A stretch of DNA of 64,000 nucleotides from Jatrophihabitans sp964252635 (GTDB lineage Bacteria; Actinomycetota; Actinomycetes; Mycobacteriales; Jatrophihabitantaceae): positions 146,815 through 210,814 of the forward strand of contig NZ_CAXUNP010000001.1 of NCBI RefSeq assembly GCF_964252635.1, given 5' to 3'. How positions within the stretch are numbered: the first letter of the stretch is position 1; each line of letters starts with the position of its first letter. Position numbers and translations under genes: made by a program. This document shows, one piece after another, positions 8,823 to 17,155 of the stretch. Below the pieces are notes generated by a model. The model was not told the DNA's origin and ran no database searches. It saw nothing but the letters and a program-made list of their open reading frames with translations.

Positions 8823-9305
8823 ATGGACACCGCGCGCATCACCGAGATCCTCACCGACTCGGTCACGGCAGATCTCGTCGAGCGGCAACCGATCACGCAG
8901 ATCGCCTACTCGGCGACCGACGGCAGCCCGCGGGCGGTTCCGGTCGGTTACCTGTTGCGCGAGGGCACGTTCCTGTTCTACACCGTGCCGACCTCCGACA
9001 AGGTGGCGGCGCTGCGTCGGGACCCGCGGATCGCGCTCACCGTCGACACCTTCCCGCCGCCGTGCTGCCTGCTCGTCCGGGGAACGGCCGAGCTGCGTGA
9101 GGAGGACGGTGTCCCCGACGAGTACCTCGAGGCGTCGTTCCGCACCATGCCGCAGGAGCAGCACGCCGGCTTCGAGCAGCAGGTCCGCTCGCTCTACGAC
9201 TCGATGGTGCGGGTGATCGTGACGCCGACCTGGGTGCGCCTGAACGACTTCGAGCGCACCGCGCCGCGCGCGGTCGAGCGGTTGATCCAGGCCAAGCAGG
9301 GGTGA
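8823..9305 (+). CDS. Pyridoxamine 5'-phosphate oxidase-fold protein
   Basis: 160-residue protein of the split beta-barrel flavin/F420-binding family. Typical parts are AYSATDGSPRAVPVGYLL near the N-terminus, a FYTVPTSDKVAALRRDPRIALTV strand-helix-strand, and an RGTAEL strand. Such actinobacterial proteins bind FMN or F420 and reduce or oxidise small molecules; the substrate cannot be read from sequence. F420 genes elsewhere in the window make an F420 role possible. It starts 35 bases after lutC and could be co-transcribed, but no ATGA coupling exists here. Confidence 0.75.
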   Translation: MDTARITEILTDSVTADLVERQPITQIAYSATDGSPRAVPVGYLLREGTFLFYTVPTSDKVAALRRDPRIALTVDTFPPPCCLLVRGTAELREEDGVPDEYLEASFRTMPQEQHAGFEQQVRSLYDSMVRVIVTPTWVRLNDFERTAPRAVERLIQAKQG

Positions 9306-9430
9306 CCTTCGCCGAGATCACCGCCGCCCGGGTGCCGGCGGGCTTGCGTGTCGAACCGGCCGAGCTGGGCGCCGACACCGGCGACCCGTGGTGCCGGCGG
9401 GTCGACGACGCCTCAGCCCGGACCCGGTGA
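9302..9430 (+). CDS. Small unidentified 42-residue ORF coupled to the PPOX-fold gene
   Basis: GTG start overlapping the preceding stop as GTGA, with 42 codons to a TGA. The product starts VTFAEITAARVPAGLRVEP and contains no recognised domain. The overlap pattern equals that seen in lutABC, which is the only positive evidence. The composition is close to that of random GC-rich DNA, so it may be a gene remnant or not translated. Confidence 0.2.
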   Translation: MTFAEITAARVPAGLRVEPAELGADTGDPWCRRVDDASARTR

Positions 9431-9449
9431 CAAGTGGTTGCGCCCGCCG

Positions 9450-10682
9450 TCAGGCGCGATCGCGCCACGGCGCGCGGTAGGCGCGGTAGCTGATCAGGCC
9501 GGTCGGGTAGCTGGCGTCGAAGACCAGCCGGCCCGCGCGGGTGAACTCCGACAGGCGCGGCAGCGCGCCCCAGCCCGTGAAGATGTTGCCGTTGGGCAGC
9601 AACTGGGTGCTGCCCTGCGACGTCGCGCTCTGCGTGGCCGGTTCGTCGTCCTCCGCCACCAGCGTCGCGGTGCGGTGCCGGACGTCGAGCTTGACCACCT
9701 CAGAGCGGCTGTACGGCAGGGCCACCAGCACGCTGTTGCCGGTGTTCGCCAGGCCGGCGGCCGAGTTGTCGAAGACGGTGAAGACGCCGCGTCCGTGGTC
9801 CTCGATGTCGTGCTGCCAGGCGAACAGGGTGCCGGCGTTCGTGAGGGTGGTGCCCTTCGCCGCCTTCACCGTGAACGAGCTGTTCTTGCCGCCGAGCGTC
9901 CACAGGACCTTGCCCGTGCGGCGTTGGATGTCGTAGGCGGCCCAGGTGTTGCGCGAGTCGACGAGCAGGTTGTTGTGGCTGTCGACCTTGACGGCGTTGA
10001 CGTGGAACCAGTCCCAGGGCGTGCTGGCGCTCGCGGGCAGCGGCTGCTGACTGGCCGAGTACGGCACGTGGTCGGCGCTGTTCCACGAGAACAGGACCTT
10101 GCCCGTCTTGATGTCGATCTCCTGCACGACGCCGTTGATGACGGCTTGGTTCGCCGGGCCGCCGATCGAGGTGAGGTCGGCCGTGGCCTTGGTGTAGGCC
10201 AGGACCAGCGCGGTGTTCTTCTTCGTGATCAGGAACTCGTGGCCGTCGGCGTGCAGGCCCTTGCCTGCGCGCACGGTGGAGATCCGCCGGTGGTGGCTGT
10301 CGTAGATGTAGTCGGCGCCGGTGGTCAGGCCGCCCAGGCCGGTGCCCTGCCAGAACGTGAGCACCGGTTTTCCGCGGTAGGTCTGCGGGCGGAAGTCGGC
10401 GATCTGCGTGCCTGCCGCGGCGCGGTGGAACCAGACGACCTTCTTCCCGTCGGGGCTGAGGATCTCGGCGCCCTGGCCGTAACTCGACGAGGTCCCGTAT
10501 GGAGCCACGAAGATGTCGCCCCGTGCGCGCGAACCGGCGTCGTCCTTGGCAATCGTCAGCCGCGGCGCCGGGAGCGCGGTGGCGGCGGGAGCGGCCGATG
10601 CCGTGCCCACCGTCGCGCTGATCGCTGTGACCGCCGCCAGCGCCGAGGCGCCGGCGAGCATCGCTGTCTTCCTTGCACGCAT
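9450..10682 (-). CDS. Secreted arylsulfotransferase-like (ASST family) beta-propeller protein
   Basis: 410-residue protein with a cleavable signal peptide (basic MRARK start, hydrophobic stretch to about 22, AXA sites near 30). The mature part resembles the arylsulfotransferase (ASST) family: repeated propeller blades, GLHADGHEFLI, STPWDWFHVNAVKVD, LVDSRNTWAAYDI, TLFAWQHDIEDHG and STQLLPNGNIFTGWG. Several His residues in these blades match positions conserved in ASST enzymes. It probably acts outside the membrane, perhaps transferring sulfate between phenols, but many actinobacterial members are uncharacterised. No partner gene is adjacent. Confidence 0.8.
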   Translation of the reverse strand: MRARKTAMLAGASALAAVTAISATVGTASAAPAATALPAPRLTIAKDDAGSRARGDIFVAPYGTSSSYGQGAEILSPDGKKVVWFHRAAAGTQIADFRPQTYRGKPVLTFWQGTGLGGLTTGADYIYDSHHRRISTVRAGKGLHADGHEFLITKKNTALVLAYTKATADLTSIGGPANQAVINGVVQEIDIKTGKVLFSWNSADHVPYSASQQPLPASASTPWDWFHVNAVKVDSHNNLLVDSRNTWAAYDIQRRTGKVLWTLGGKNSSFTVKAAKGTTLTNAGTLFAWQHDIEDHGRGVFTVFDNSAAGLANTGNSVLVALPYSRSEVVKLDVRHRTATLVAEDDEPATQSATSQGSTQLLPNGNIFTGWGALPRLSEFTRAGRLVFDASYPTGLISYRAYRAPWRDRA

Positions 10683-10808
10683 GCACAGATCCCGTCTCGA
10701 GTACGCATGTCTACTTTGTTCATATACATACTTACCAGGGCGGTTGTGGCCGTCGCTCGCGGACCCGGTCGTGCGTGGCGTACTGACGACCCCGGGCAGG
10801 ATCGCGCG

Positions 10809-12482
10809 TCAGGCTTCTCGGGTCAGCCCTCGCCGCACGGCATAGGTGGCGGCCGCAGCTCGGGACGTGAGGCCCAGCGCGGCGTAGATGTTCGACACGT
10901 GTCGGTGCACGGTGTGCTCGCTGAGGTGCAGGGCCGCGGCGATCTGGGCGTTGGACAGCCCGTCGGCCAGTAGGCGCAGCACGTCGATCTGTCGGGCGGT
11001 GAGCGGCCCGTCGTCGGCGTTGTCGGCGTTGTCGGCGTTGTCGCCGTGCAGGATCGCCTCGGCGCGGACCGCGACCGGCGCACCCTGCAGGGACGGCAGC
11101 AGCAGGTCGAGCGCGGCGGCCGCCTGCTCGCCGGCCGCAGGATCGCCCTGACGATCGAGCAGCTCGGCGAGCTCGACACGGCACTCGGCCTCGTCGAAGG
11201 GCAGGCCGGCGGCACGGAAATGGCGCGCGGCGTCCTGCCACAGTCCGACGGCGTCCTCCGCGGTGTCCCCTGCGGCATCCACCGCGGCGTCCCGGTGGCC
11301 GGCCAGTAGTGCCTCGGCGACGGCCGCGCGCGCCAGGAAGGCCTCGGCACCGACGGTCACGGCCATGCCGCGGAGCTCGTCGGCCGCCGCCCGTGCTCGT
11401 GCGTGCTGCCCGGACGAGACCGCGACCCTGACTGCGACGGCGAGGACGCCGGCCCGCTCGAGCTGGCCAGGTCGCAGCGCGCGCAGCAGCTCGCTGACGA
11501 CGGTCTGCGCGCGTGCGGTGTCACCCTCGGCGAGCCTGCTCAGGGCCAACCCGCACAGCGCCACCGGGTGGAAGCCGACCTGCCTGAGCAGGGACTCCGC
11601 TTCGGCACGCCGTCCCTGCCGTCGTCGCAACTCGCCGAGGTGGGCAACGGCATCGAGACGACCCACCCGCCGGGAGTGCTCGAGTTCGGTCAGCACGTCA
11701 GCCAACGCGGACTCGGCCTCGGCGCAGTCGCCGCGAGCCAGCAGGACTGCGGCGTACTGCGTCCGGCAGACGGCGGACAGCGGCGCCAGATCCCGTTCCT
11801 CGGACAGGTGAGCGACCCGCGCACACCATTCACCGGCGCGGGCGAAGTCGCCCGTCTCCTGACACGCGGTGATCAACCAGCAACAGATCTTGCCGGCCCA
11901 CATGAGGTCCGTGACGTCGCCCGCGGTCGCCGCTCCGACCGCCGCGTCCAGCTCGGCCACGCCCGCACCGACCTGGCCGAGCCGGACGCGCGAGAGTCCG
12001 GTGAGCGCACGGCCGACGCTGGCCAGGTCCTCGTCACCCACCTCGCGTCCGATCGTGCCGGCCTGCGCCGCCGCTCGCAGCGCCTCCTCGGCGTCGTGAT
12101 CGACGGCCAGGGCCACCTCGGCGCGGCGCACGGCCAGCCAGCCCGCCTCGGCCACATCGATACGGCCGTCGAGCAGGTCGGCGGCACGGGCCAGCCACCC
12201 CCGCGCGACCGCGACGCCGCCGCCGAACAGCAGCGTGTCGTAACCGAGCGTGGCAGCGACGCGCGCCGCACCGCGATCGTCACCGGCGGCACGGAATCCG
12301 CGGTACGCGGCCTGCCGTGCACCGATCGCGACGTCCGCGTCGTCCAACCACCAGGCAGCCTGGGCCATGCCCTCCTGTGCCGACGGGTCGCCCGCAGCAG
12401 CCAGCGGTGCAAACGCCTCGATCGCCGCCTGCCACCGGCCGGCGGCCAACGCGGCGGCTGCGTCGGCCGGCGACGTCGTCAT
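10809..12482 (-). CDS. LuxR-family regulator with long TPR-like sensor region
   Basis: 557-residue regulator. The N-terminal 470 residues are Ala-rich paired helices resembling tetratricopeptide repeats (for example AALAAGRWQAAIEAFAPLA). The C-terminal GerE/LuxR helix-turn-helix is at about 490-550: LTARQIDVLRLLADGLSNAQ, then LHLSEHTVHRHVSNIY. I saw no P-loop ATPase, unlike LAL regulators. The ATG at 12482 begins a normal helix; an in-frame extension to 12812 would run antisense-like through the tautomerase gene and was rejected. It lies before the ASST gene on the same strand, so it may regulate it; this is inference. Confidence 0.8.
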   Translation of the reverse strand: MTTSPADAAAALAAGRWQAAIEAFAPLAAAGDPSAQEGMAQAAWWLDDADVAIGARQAAYRGFRAAGDDRGAARVAATLGYDTLLFGGGVAVARGWLARAADLLDGRIDVAEAGWLAVRRAEVALAVDHDAEEALRAAAQAGTIGREVGDEDLASVGRALTGLSRVRLGQVGAGVAELDAAVGAATAGDVTDLMWAGKICCWLITACQETGDFARAGEWCARVAHLSEERDLAPLSAVCRTQYAAVLLARGDCAEAESALADVLTELEHSRRVGRLDAVAHLGELRRRQGRRAEAESLLRQVGFHPVALCGLALSRLAEGDTARAQTVVSELLRALRPGQLERAGVLAVAVRVAVSSGQHARARAAADELRGMAVTVGAEAFLARAAVAEALLAGHRDAAVDAAGDTAEDAVGLWQDAARHFRAAGLPFDEAECRVELAELLDRQGDPAAGEQAAAALDLLLPSLQGAPVAVRAEAILHGDNADNADNADDGPLTARQIDVLRLLADGLSNAQIAAALHLSEHTVHRHVSNIYAALGLTSRAAAATYAVRRGLTREA

Positions 12483-12520
12483 CGGCTCAGCCTGACCTCG
12501 GACGTCGCCGCCGACAAGGG

Positions 12521-12745
12521 TCAGACGCCCACCCCAGCCGCGAGGGCGCGCACGTCCGCGGTGGTCAGGGCGTTGCCCGCGATGCCCCAGTCGCCGCTCG
12601 CGACCTCGTGGATGACGCACCACGTGACCGGGCGCATGTTCTCGCCCTCGATCCCGACCAGGGCGTCGGTGAGCCTGGTGATCATCTCGCCCTTCTGCTC
12701 GGCCGTGAACACGTCCTTGATGACGTTGACCTGGATCAGTGGCAT
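12521..12745 (-). CDS. 4-Oxalocrotonate tautomerase family protein
   Basis: 74-residue tautomerase. After Met removal the catalytic N-terminal Pro is exposed (MPLIQVNVIKDVF), followed by the helix TAEQKGEMITRLTDALVGI and a second strand VTWCVIHEV. Length and layout match the small tautomerase fold. A clear AGAAGGGAA ribosome site precedes the ATG. It keto-enol isomerises an unknown substrate. It is 38 bases upstream of the LuxR gene on the same strand and may share a transcript with it. Confidence 0.85.
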   Translation of the reverse strand: MPLIQVNVIKDVFTAEQKGEMITRLTDALVGIEGENMRPVTWCVIHEVASGDWGIAGNALTTADVRALAAGVGV

Positions 12746-12888
12746 GGCGTGGTTCCCTTCTGCGGTGGCCGACCGGGTTCGGAACGGCTCGGGAACCAGC
12801 CTCGTCGCACACTCAGAACGGCGCTTCGGCGAACCGGGCCATCTCGGTCGCCCCGGCCGGGTGGCCCGAACGGGCCATCACCCCGTGC

Positions 12889-14346
12889 TCAGTGCGATTC
12901 CTCGACGCTGCGGGAGTCGGTCAGCGTCAGCGCGCCCCAGCCGGCGAGGACGCCGACCACGACCGCCAGCGCGACGAAGATGACGCGCTCCCCGTGGAAG
13001 AACGACGCGACCAGGTGATCGCTCCACACCCCGTTCGGCAGTACTCGCACGACCAGGGTGGCGATCAGCGTGCCGACGACCGCGGTGCCGACGCTGGTCC
13101 CGACCTCCTGGGCGGCGTCGTTGAGGGCCGCTCCGAGCGAGGTGCGGTTGTGCGGCATGGCGTCCACGAGCGCGACCGCGCAGATCGTCATGACGGTGCG
13201 CAGCCCGATGGTGAAGGTCACCAGGAACACCGCGATGGCGGCGTAACCGTGCGAGACGGCCCAGGCCAGCCCGACGAGCGACCCGGCCAACAGCGCGGCG
13301 CCGACGACACAGGCGATGCGGTGCCCGAAGCGCTTGCCGAGACCTTCGGAGATCGGCGTGGCGATGATCATCGTCAGGATCAGCGGCAGGTTCGCCAACC
13401 CGGCCCGGACGGGGCTCCATCCGTAGGCGTACTGGAAATGGATGATCAGCGAGAACATCACACCCGTCATCGCGATCGACGTGCCGGCCTGGGCGAGGCT
13501 CGCCCCGCGGACGGTGCCTTGGCGGAAGACGGTCAGGTCGAGCATCGGCTCCGGGGTGCGCCGTTCGTGCCAGATGAACACGACCAGCGCTGCGACTGCA
13601 CCGATCCCCGACGCGATGGTCGCCGGGGCGTCCCATCCGTGGCCGGCCCCGCTGGTGGCGGTGTAGCAGGCCAGGCCGATCAGCACGATGCTGGCCAGCG
13701 CCCCGGGCAGGTCGGGCTTGTCCTTCGTGAGGCCCGCGGGGTCGTCGGCAGCCACCCCGAGGCGAACCCCGACGAACGCGATCAGCGCGATCGGCGCGTT
13801 GACCAGCAGCAGCCACTCCCACCGCACATGGGCCAGGGCGGTGCCCCCGACGAGCGGGCCGAGGATGAAACCGCTCATCCCGACGACGATCATGACCGTG
13901 ACGGCCCGCATGCGCAGCGCCTTGTTGTCGAAGAGCCGGAACACCAACGAGTTGGTGATCGGCGCCATCATCGCCGCCGCAATGCCGAGCGCGGCGCGCA
14001 GCGCGATCAGCTGGCCGATCGAGTCGACCCAGATCACGAGCAGGCTGAGCAGCCCGAACAGTGCGAGCCCGACCTGCAGCACGCGACGGCGACCGAACCG
14101 GTCGGCGGCCGACCCGGCCGACAGCAGCAGGCCACCGAAGGTCAGCGAGTACGCGCCGGTCACCCACTGCAGGGCCGTCGTGTTGCCGCCCAGGTCGCGG
14201 CCGATGGTCGGCAGCGCGATGCCCAGCAGGGTGTTGTCGACCATCTCGACGAAGAACGCCAGGCAGAGCGCGAACAGCGGGATCCACGCCGCACGCAGCG
14301 ACGGGTAGGTGCGCTCCGATGCGGGCGCGGTGGCGGTGACAGCCAT
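12889..14346 (-). CDS. MFS drug exporter, DHA2/EmrB-QacA type, 14 helices
   Basis: 485-residue major facilitator protein. It has the N-terminal FFVEMVDNTLLGIALPTIGRDL motif (motif D1-like), the family helix 3-5 signatures, and about 14 membrane segments. It probably exports cationic or hydrophobic drugs by proton exchange. I chose the ATG at 14346 because of the strong GAGGAGGAGC ribosome site; a start at 14394 would place 16 extra residues across the operator. It is divergent from a TetR gene, and two mirror-image operators lie in the 77-base gap, so it is almost certainly repressed by that TetR. Confidence 0.9.
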   Translation of the reverse strand: MAVTATAPASERTYPSLRAAWIPLFALCLAFFVEMVDNTLLGIALPTIGRDLGGNTTALQWVTGAYSLTFGGLLLSAGSAADRFGRRRVLQVGLALFGLLSLLVIWVDSIGQLIALRAALGIAAAMMAPITNSLVFRLFDNKALRMRAVTVMIVVGMSGFILGPLVGGTALAHVRWEWLLLVNAPIALIAFVGVRLGVAADDPAGLTKDKPDLPGALASIVLIGLACYTATSGAGHGWDAPATIASGIGAVAALVVFIWHERRTPEPMLDLTVFRQGTVRGASLAQAGTSIAMTGVMFSLIIHFQYAYGWSPVRAGLANLPLILTMIIATPISEGLGKRFGHRIACVVGAALLAGSLVGLAWAVSHGYAAIAVFLVTFTIGLRTVMTICAVALVDAMPHNRTSLGAALNDAAQEVGTSVGTAVVGTLIATLVVRVLPNGVWSDHLVASFFHGERVIFVALAVVVGVLAGWGALTLTDSRSVEESH

Positions 14347-14373
14347 GGCGTGCTCCTCCTCATCATTCGTCTC

Positions 14374-14411
14374 TGGAACGATGTTCCAGACCATCTTGGA
14401 ACATCGTTCCA
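14374..14411. promoter_or_regulatory. Paired TetR operators between MFS exporter and its regulator
   Basis: Two 15-bp near-palindromes, TGGAACGATGTTCCA (14374-14388) and TGGAACATCGTTCCA (14397-14411). Each is the exact reverse complement of the other, with a 23-bp centre spacing. TGGAAC/GTTCCA half sites suggest a TetR dimer on each, controlling both divergent promoters. Confidence 0.75.
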
Positions 14412-14423
14412 GGATGTGTCAAG

Positions 14424-15101
14424 ATGGGTGGCGTGAGCGCAGCCGTCGGACGTCCGTCACGTCGATCGGATGCGCTCTCGCGGGAGCGGATCATCGCGAC
14501 CGCCGTCGCCATCCTCGACGCCGACGGCGAGAGCGCCCTGACCTTCCGCTCGCTCGCCGCGGCGCTGGCCACCGGCCCCGGCGCGATCTACTGGCACGTG
14601 GCGAACAAGGACGAGCTGCTCGCCGCAGCCACGGATGCGATCGTCGCCGGGGTCACCGCTGCCGCCCCGGCGGACGCCTCGCCGCACGACCAGATCCGGA
14701 CGGTTGCGCTCGGCCTCTTCGACGCCATCGACGCACACCCGTGGATCGGCTCGCACCTCGCACGCGAGCCGTGGCAGCTGGCGAGCATGCGCATCGTCGA
14801 GGCGATGGGCAGCAGGCTCACCGATCTCGGGGCGCCGGCGGCGCAGCATTTCAACGTGGCGACGGCCCTGGCGAGCTACGTCTGCGGGGCCGCCGCCCAG
14901 AACGCCGCGAACGCACGCAGCGCATCACCGGACGTGGACCGCGACACGGCACTCGCCACGGCTGCCCGCCGGTGGACCGAGCTCGACGAGGCCGAGTTCC
15001 CCTTCGTGCGCCGCATCGCGGCGCAGCTGCCCGGCCATGACGACCGTGAGCAGTTCCTCGCCGGCGTCGACCTCATCCTCGCCGGCACCGCCCGACCGTG
15101 A
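14424..15101 (+). CDS. TetR-family repressor of the divergent MFS exporter
   Basis: 225-residue TetR regulator. The DNA-binding domain is at about residues 18-65 (ERIIATAVAILDADGESALT, then TGPGAIYWHVANKDELLAAA), and the C-terminal ligand domain is all-helical. The GPGAIYWHV recognition helix is typical of TetR-class antibiotic sensors. A GTG nine bases downstream is an alternative start. The second of the two operators lies only 12 bases upstream of the ATG, so it is probably autoregulated. Confidence 0.88.
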   Translation: MGGVSAAVGRPSRRSDALSRERIIATAVAILDADGESALTFRSLAAALATGPGAIYWHVANKDELLAAATDAIVAGVTAAAPADASPHDQIRTVALGLFDAIDAHPWIGSHLAREPWQLASMRIVEAMGSRLTDLGAPAAQHFNVATALASYVCGAAAQNAANARSASPDVDRDTALATAARRWTELDEAEFPFVRRIAAQLPGHDDREQFLAGVDLILAGTARP

Positions 15102-15111
15102 ACGCGGCCGA

Positions 15112-16266
15112 TCACCCGAGTCCGTCGAAGAACGCGGTGATGTCGCCGGCGAGCAGGGCGGGCTCCTCGTGGGGTGCGAAGTGGCCGCCGCGGGGCATCG
15201 TCGTGTACCGGGTCACGTTGTAGGTGCGCTCGGCCCAGCTGCGCGGGACGCGGCCGCCGAGGTCGGCCGGGAACAGGGCCAGGCCGGTCGGCACGTCGAC
15301 GCGCTCGATGGGCCCGAGCAAGCCGTGCCCACCCTCGTAGTACTGGCGGAACGACGTCGAGATGGTGTCCGTGAACCAGTACAGCGACGCCTGCGTCAGC
15401 AGGAAGTCGTGGCTGAAGCGGCTCGACACATCGCCGTTGCAGTCACTCCAGTCGCGGTACTTCTCCACGATCCAGGCGAGCAGCCCGGCCGGTGAGTCGC
15501 TCAGTCCCTGGGCGAGGGTGAGCGGTTTGGTGCGCTGTTGATGGGCGTACGCACCCTGCTCGTTCGACCACCGGGTACCCGCGTCGAGGAACGCGCGCTC
15601 CTCGTCGGTCAGGTCGGCAACGTCCGAGCGCAGCGGGCGCTCGACGTCCATCAGGTGGATGCCGACGACAGCCTCCGGGTGCGCCTGGGCGAGGCGACTG
15701 GTGATGCCGACTCCCAGGTCGCCGCCGTGTGCGCCGTACCGTTCGAAGCCGAGCTCGTCGTGCATCAGCCGGTGCCACAGCTCGTGCACCGGCGGCGTCC
15801 GGTCGATCGACGGCCGCTGCTGGGAGAGGGTGAAGCCGGGCAGCGACGGGACGACCACGGTGCAGGCGTCGTCCGCGGAACCGCCGAACTCCGACGGGTG
15901 CGCAAGCCGTCGGGCGAGGCCGACGAGCTCGTAGAAGGTGCTCGGCCAGCCGTTGGTGAGGACGATCGGACGCGCGTCGGTTCGTTCGGCGTCGAAGCGC
16001 AGGTAGTGCAGGTCGACGCCGTCCAGGGTCGTGAAGTGCGACGGCAGAGCGTTGATCTCGGCCTCGCGTGCGCGCCAGTCGTAGCCGTCGGCCCAGTGGG
16101 CGACGAGGCGCTGCAGCAGGTCCGGATCGGTGCCGGCCTGCCAGGCCTCGAGGGGCCACGGTCGGGCCCATCTCGTGTTGCCGAGCCGGGCGCGGAGGTC
16201 GTCGACGTCGGCCTCGGGGACGTCGAGCAGTGGACGGGTGGGCGTGGGTTCCGTGGTGTACGACAC
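15112..16266 (-). CDS. Epoxide hydrolase, alpha/beta fold with EHN domain
   Basis: 384-residue enzyme opening epoxides to diols. The N-terminal EHN domain (VPEADVDDLRARLGNTRWA) spans about residues 12-110. The alpha/beta-hydrolase core has NGWPSTFYELV (oxyanion loop), AHGGDLGVGI with the Asp nucleophile, and a C-terminal PRGGHFAPHEEP with the catalytic His. The oxyanion loop reads NGWPST where HGWPGS is usual, and the nucleophile elbow GGDLG where GGDWG is usual. I chose the GTG at 16266: it lies six bases after a TACGTT -10 and gives a normal N-terminus, so the mRNA would be leaderless. An ATG/TTG 13 codons upstream is less likely. Confidence 0.85.
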   Translation of the reverse strand: MSYTTEPTPTRPLLDVPEADVDDLRARLGNTRWARPWPLEAWQAGTDPDLLQRLVAHWADGYDWRAREAEINALPSHFTTLDGVDLHYLRFDAERTDARPIVLTNGWPSTFYELVGLARRLAHPSEFGGSADDACTVVVPSLPGFTLSQQRPSIDRTPPVHELWHRLMHDELGFERYGAHGGDLGVGITSRLAQAHPEAVVGIHLMDVERPLRSDVADLTDEERAFLDAGTRWSNEQGAYAHQQRTKPLTLAQGLSDSPAGLLAWIVEKYRDWSDCNGDVSSRFSHDFLLTQASLYWFTDTISTSFRQYYEGGHGLLGPIERVDVPTGLALFPADLGGRVPRSWAERTYNVTRYTTMPRGGHFAPHEEPALLAGDITAFFDGLG

Positions 16267-16331
16267 CAGCAAAACGTAATAGCGGTGTCGCACTGTTGTC
16301 AACACCGGTATTCGGTTATAGTGGTGTCGTG
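16261..16331. promoter_or_regulatory. Overlapping divergent leaderless promoters, epoxide hydrolase / CGNR regulator
   Basis: Minus strand: TTGACA (16302-16297), an 18-bp gap, TACGTT (16278-16273), then six bases to the GTG at 16266. Plus strand: TATAGT (16317-16322), six bases to the GTG at 16329, with a weaker -35 around 16293-16301. The motif GGTGTCG occurs on the plus strand at 16284-16290 and 16323-16329 and inverted at 16261-16267, suggesting operator half sites shared by both promoters. Confidence 0.6.
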
Positions 16332-16838
16332 GATCTGGCCCTGACCGAGGACTTCCTCAACACGATCGACGAGCGCACCTTCGCCGTGCAGGGCAAGGCC
16401 CATGTGCCCGGTGACGCCCTGACCTCACCCGCCACGTTGGCCACCTGGTTGGCCGCCCACGGGTTCTCGGACGAGGTGGGCGACCGCGAGCTCGAGGCAG
16501 CGCGTTCACTGCGCTCGGCGCTACGGGCTGCGCTCGGCACGGATTCGACCGACGCGACGGCGCGCGCCCTGGCGCGCTTCCCGCTCCGGCTCACCCCTGA
16601 CGACTCCGGCCGCCTACAGGTCGCGGCGTCCACCGGCGTGCGTGGCCTGGACACGATCGTCGAGACGGTGGCTGTGAGCGTCGCGGACGGCGGGTGGCGC
16701 AGGATGAAGCTCTGTGCCTCGCCGGACTGTCGCTGGGCCTTCCACGACGCCTCGCGCAACGGCGCCGGGCGCTGGTGCTCGATGGGGGCGTGCGGCAACC
16801 GGCACAAGACCCGCGCCTACCGACAGCGGCAGGCCTGA
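16329..16838 (+). CDS. CGNR zinc-finger (ABATE domain) putative regulator
   Basis: 169-residue protein with an N-terminal ABATE region (LTEDFLNTIDER) and a C-terminal CGNR zinc finger at about 120-165. Zinc ligands are CASPDC and CSMGAC, followed by GNRHKTRAYRQR. Such proteins are presumed stress-related transcription factors. The GTG start is exactly six bases beyond a TATAGT box, so translation is probably leaderless. It is divergent from the epoxide hydrolase and may control it. Confidence 0.85.
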   Translation: MDLALTEDFLNTIDERTFAVQGKAHVPGDALTSPATLATWLAAHGFSDEVGDRELEAARSLRSALRAALGTDSTDATARALARFPLRLTPDDSGRLQVAASTGVRGLDTIVETVAVSVADGGWRRMKLCASPDCRWAFHDASRNGAGRWCSMGACGNRHKTRAYRQRQA

Positions 16839-16848
16839 CACCGGCTGG

Positions 16849-17112
16849 TCATTTCGCGGTCAGCAGGTCTGGTGGGCTGCAGGACGCGTGTTGATCATGG
16901 CTGCGCAGGGCCCGGACACCCAGCACACCGATGATCGTGCCGAGCGTCAGCGAAACGACGGTGAGCACGAGGTGGACGCCGAAGAACGCGGTCATGCCGT
17001 CGTTCCACGACCGTTTGTCAGCCCAGATGTTCTTCAAGAAGGTGGGCCAGACGATCCAGCTCCACACGCCGAAGGCGACGAGGAACCATGCGACGCGTTT
17101 GGAGACGACCAC
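16849..17112 (-). CDS. SCO4848-family small membrane protein
   Basis: 87-residue protein with two membrane helices: RVAWFLVAFGVWSWIVWPTF at about 6-25 and VHLVLTVVSLTLGTIIGVLG at about 46-65. The family is widespread in actinobacteria and has no known function. The C-terminal 20 residues are longer than in typical relatives (about 75 residues). It lies alone between the CGNR gene and the aldo/keto reductase, close behind the latter on the same strand. Confidence 0.8.
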   Translation of the reverse strand: MVVSKRVAWFLVAFGVWSWIVWPTFLKNIWADKRSWNDGMTAFFGVHLVLTVVSLTLGTIIGVLGVRALRSHDQHASCSPPDLLTAK

Positions 17113-17155
17113 GGCTCGAGTATCCGCGCCGTACCTGTGCGGGACGCGGCCGGAC

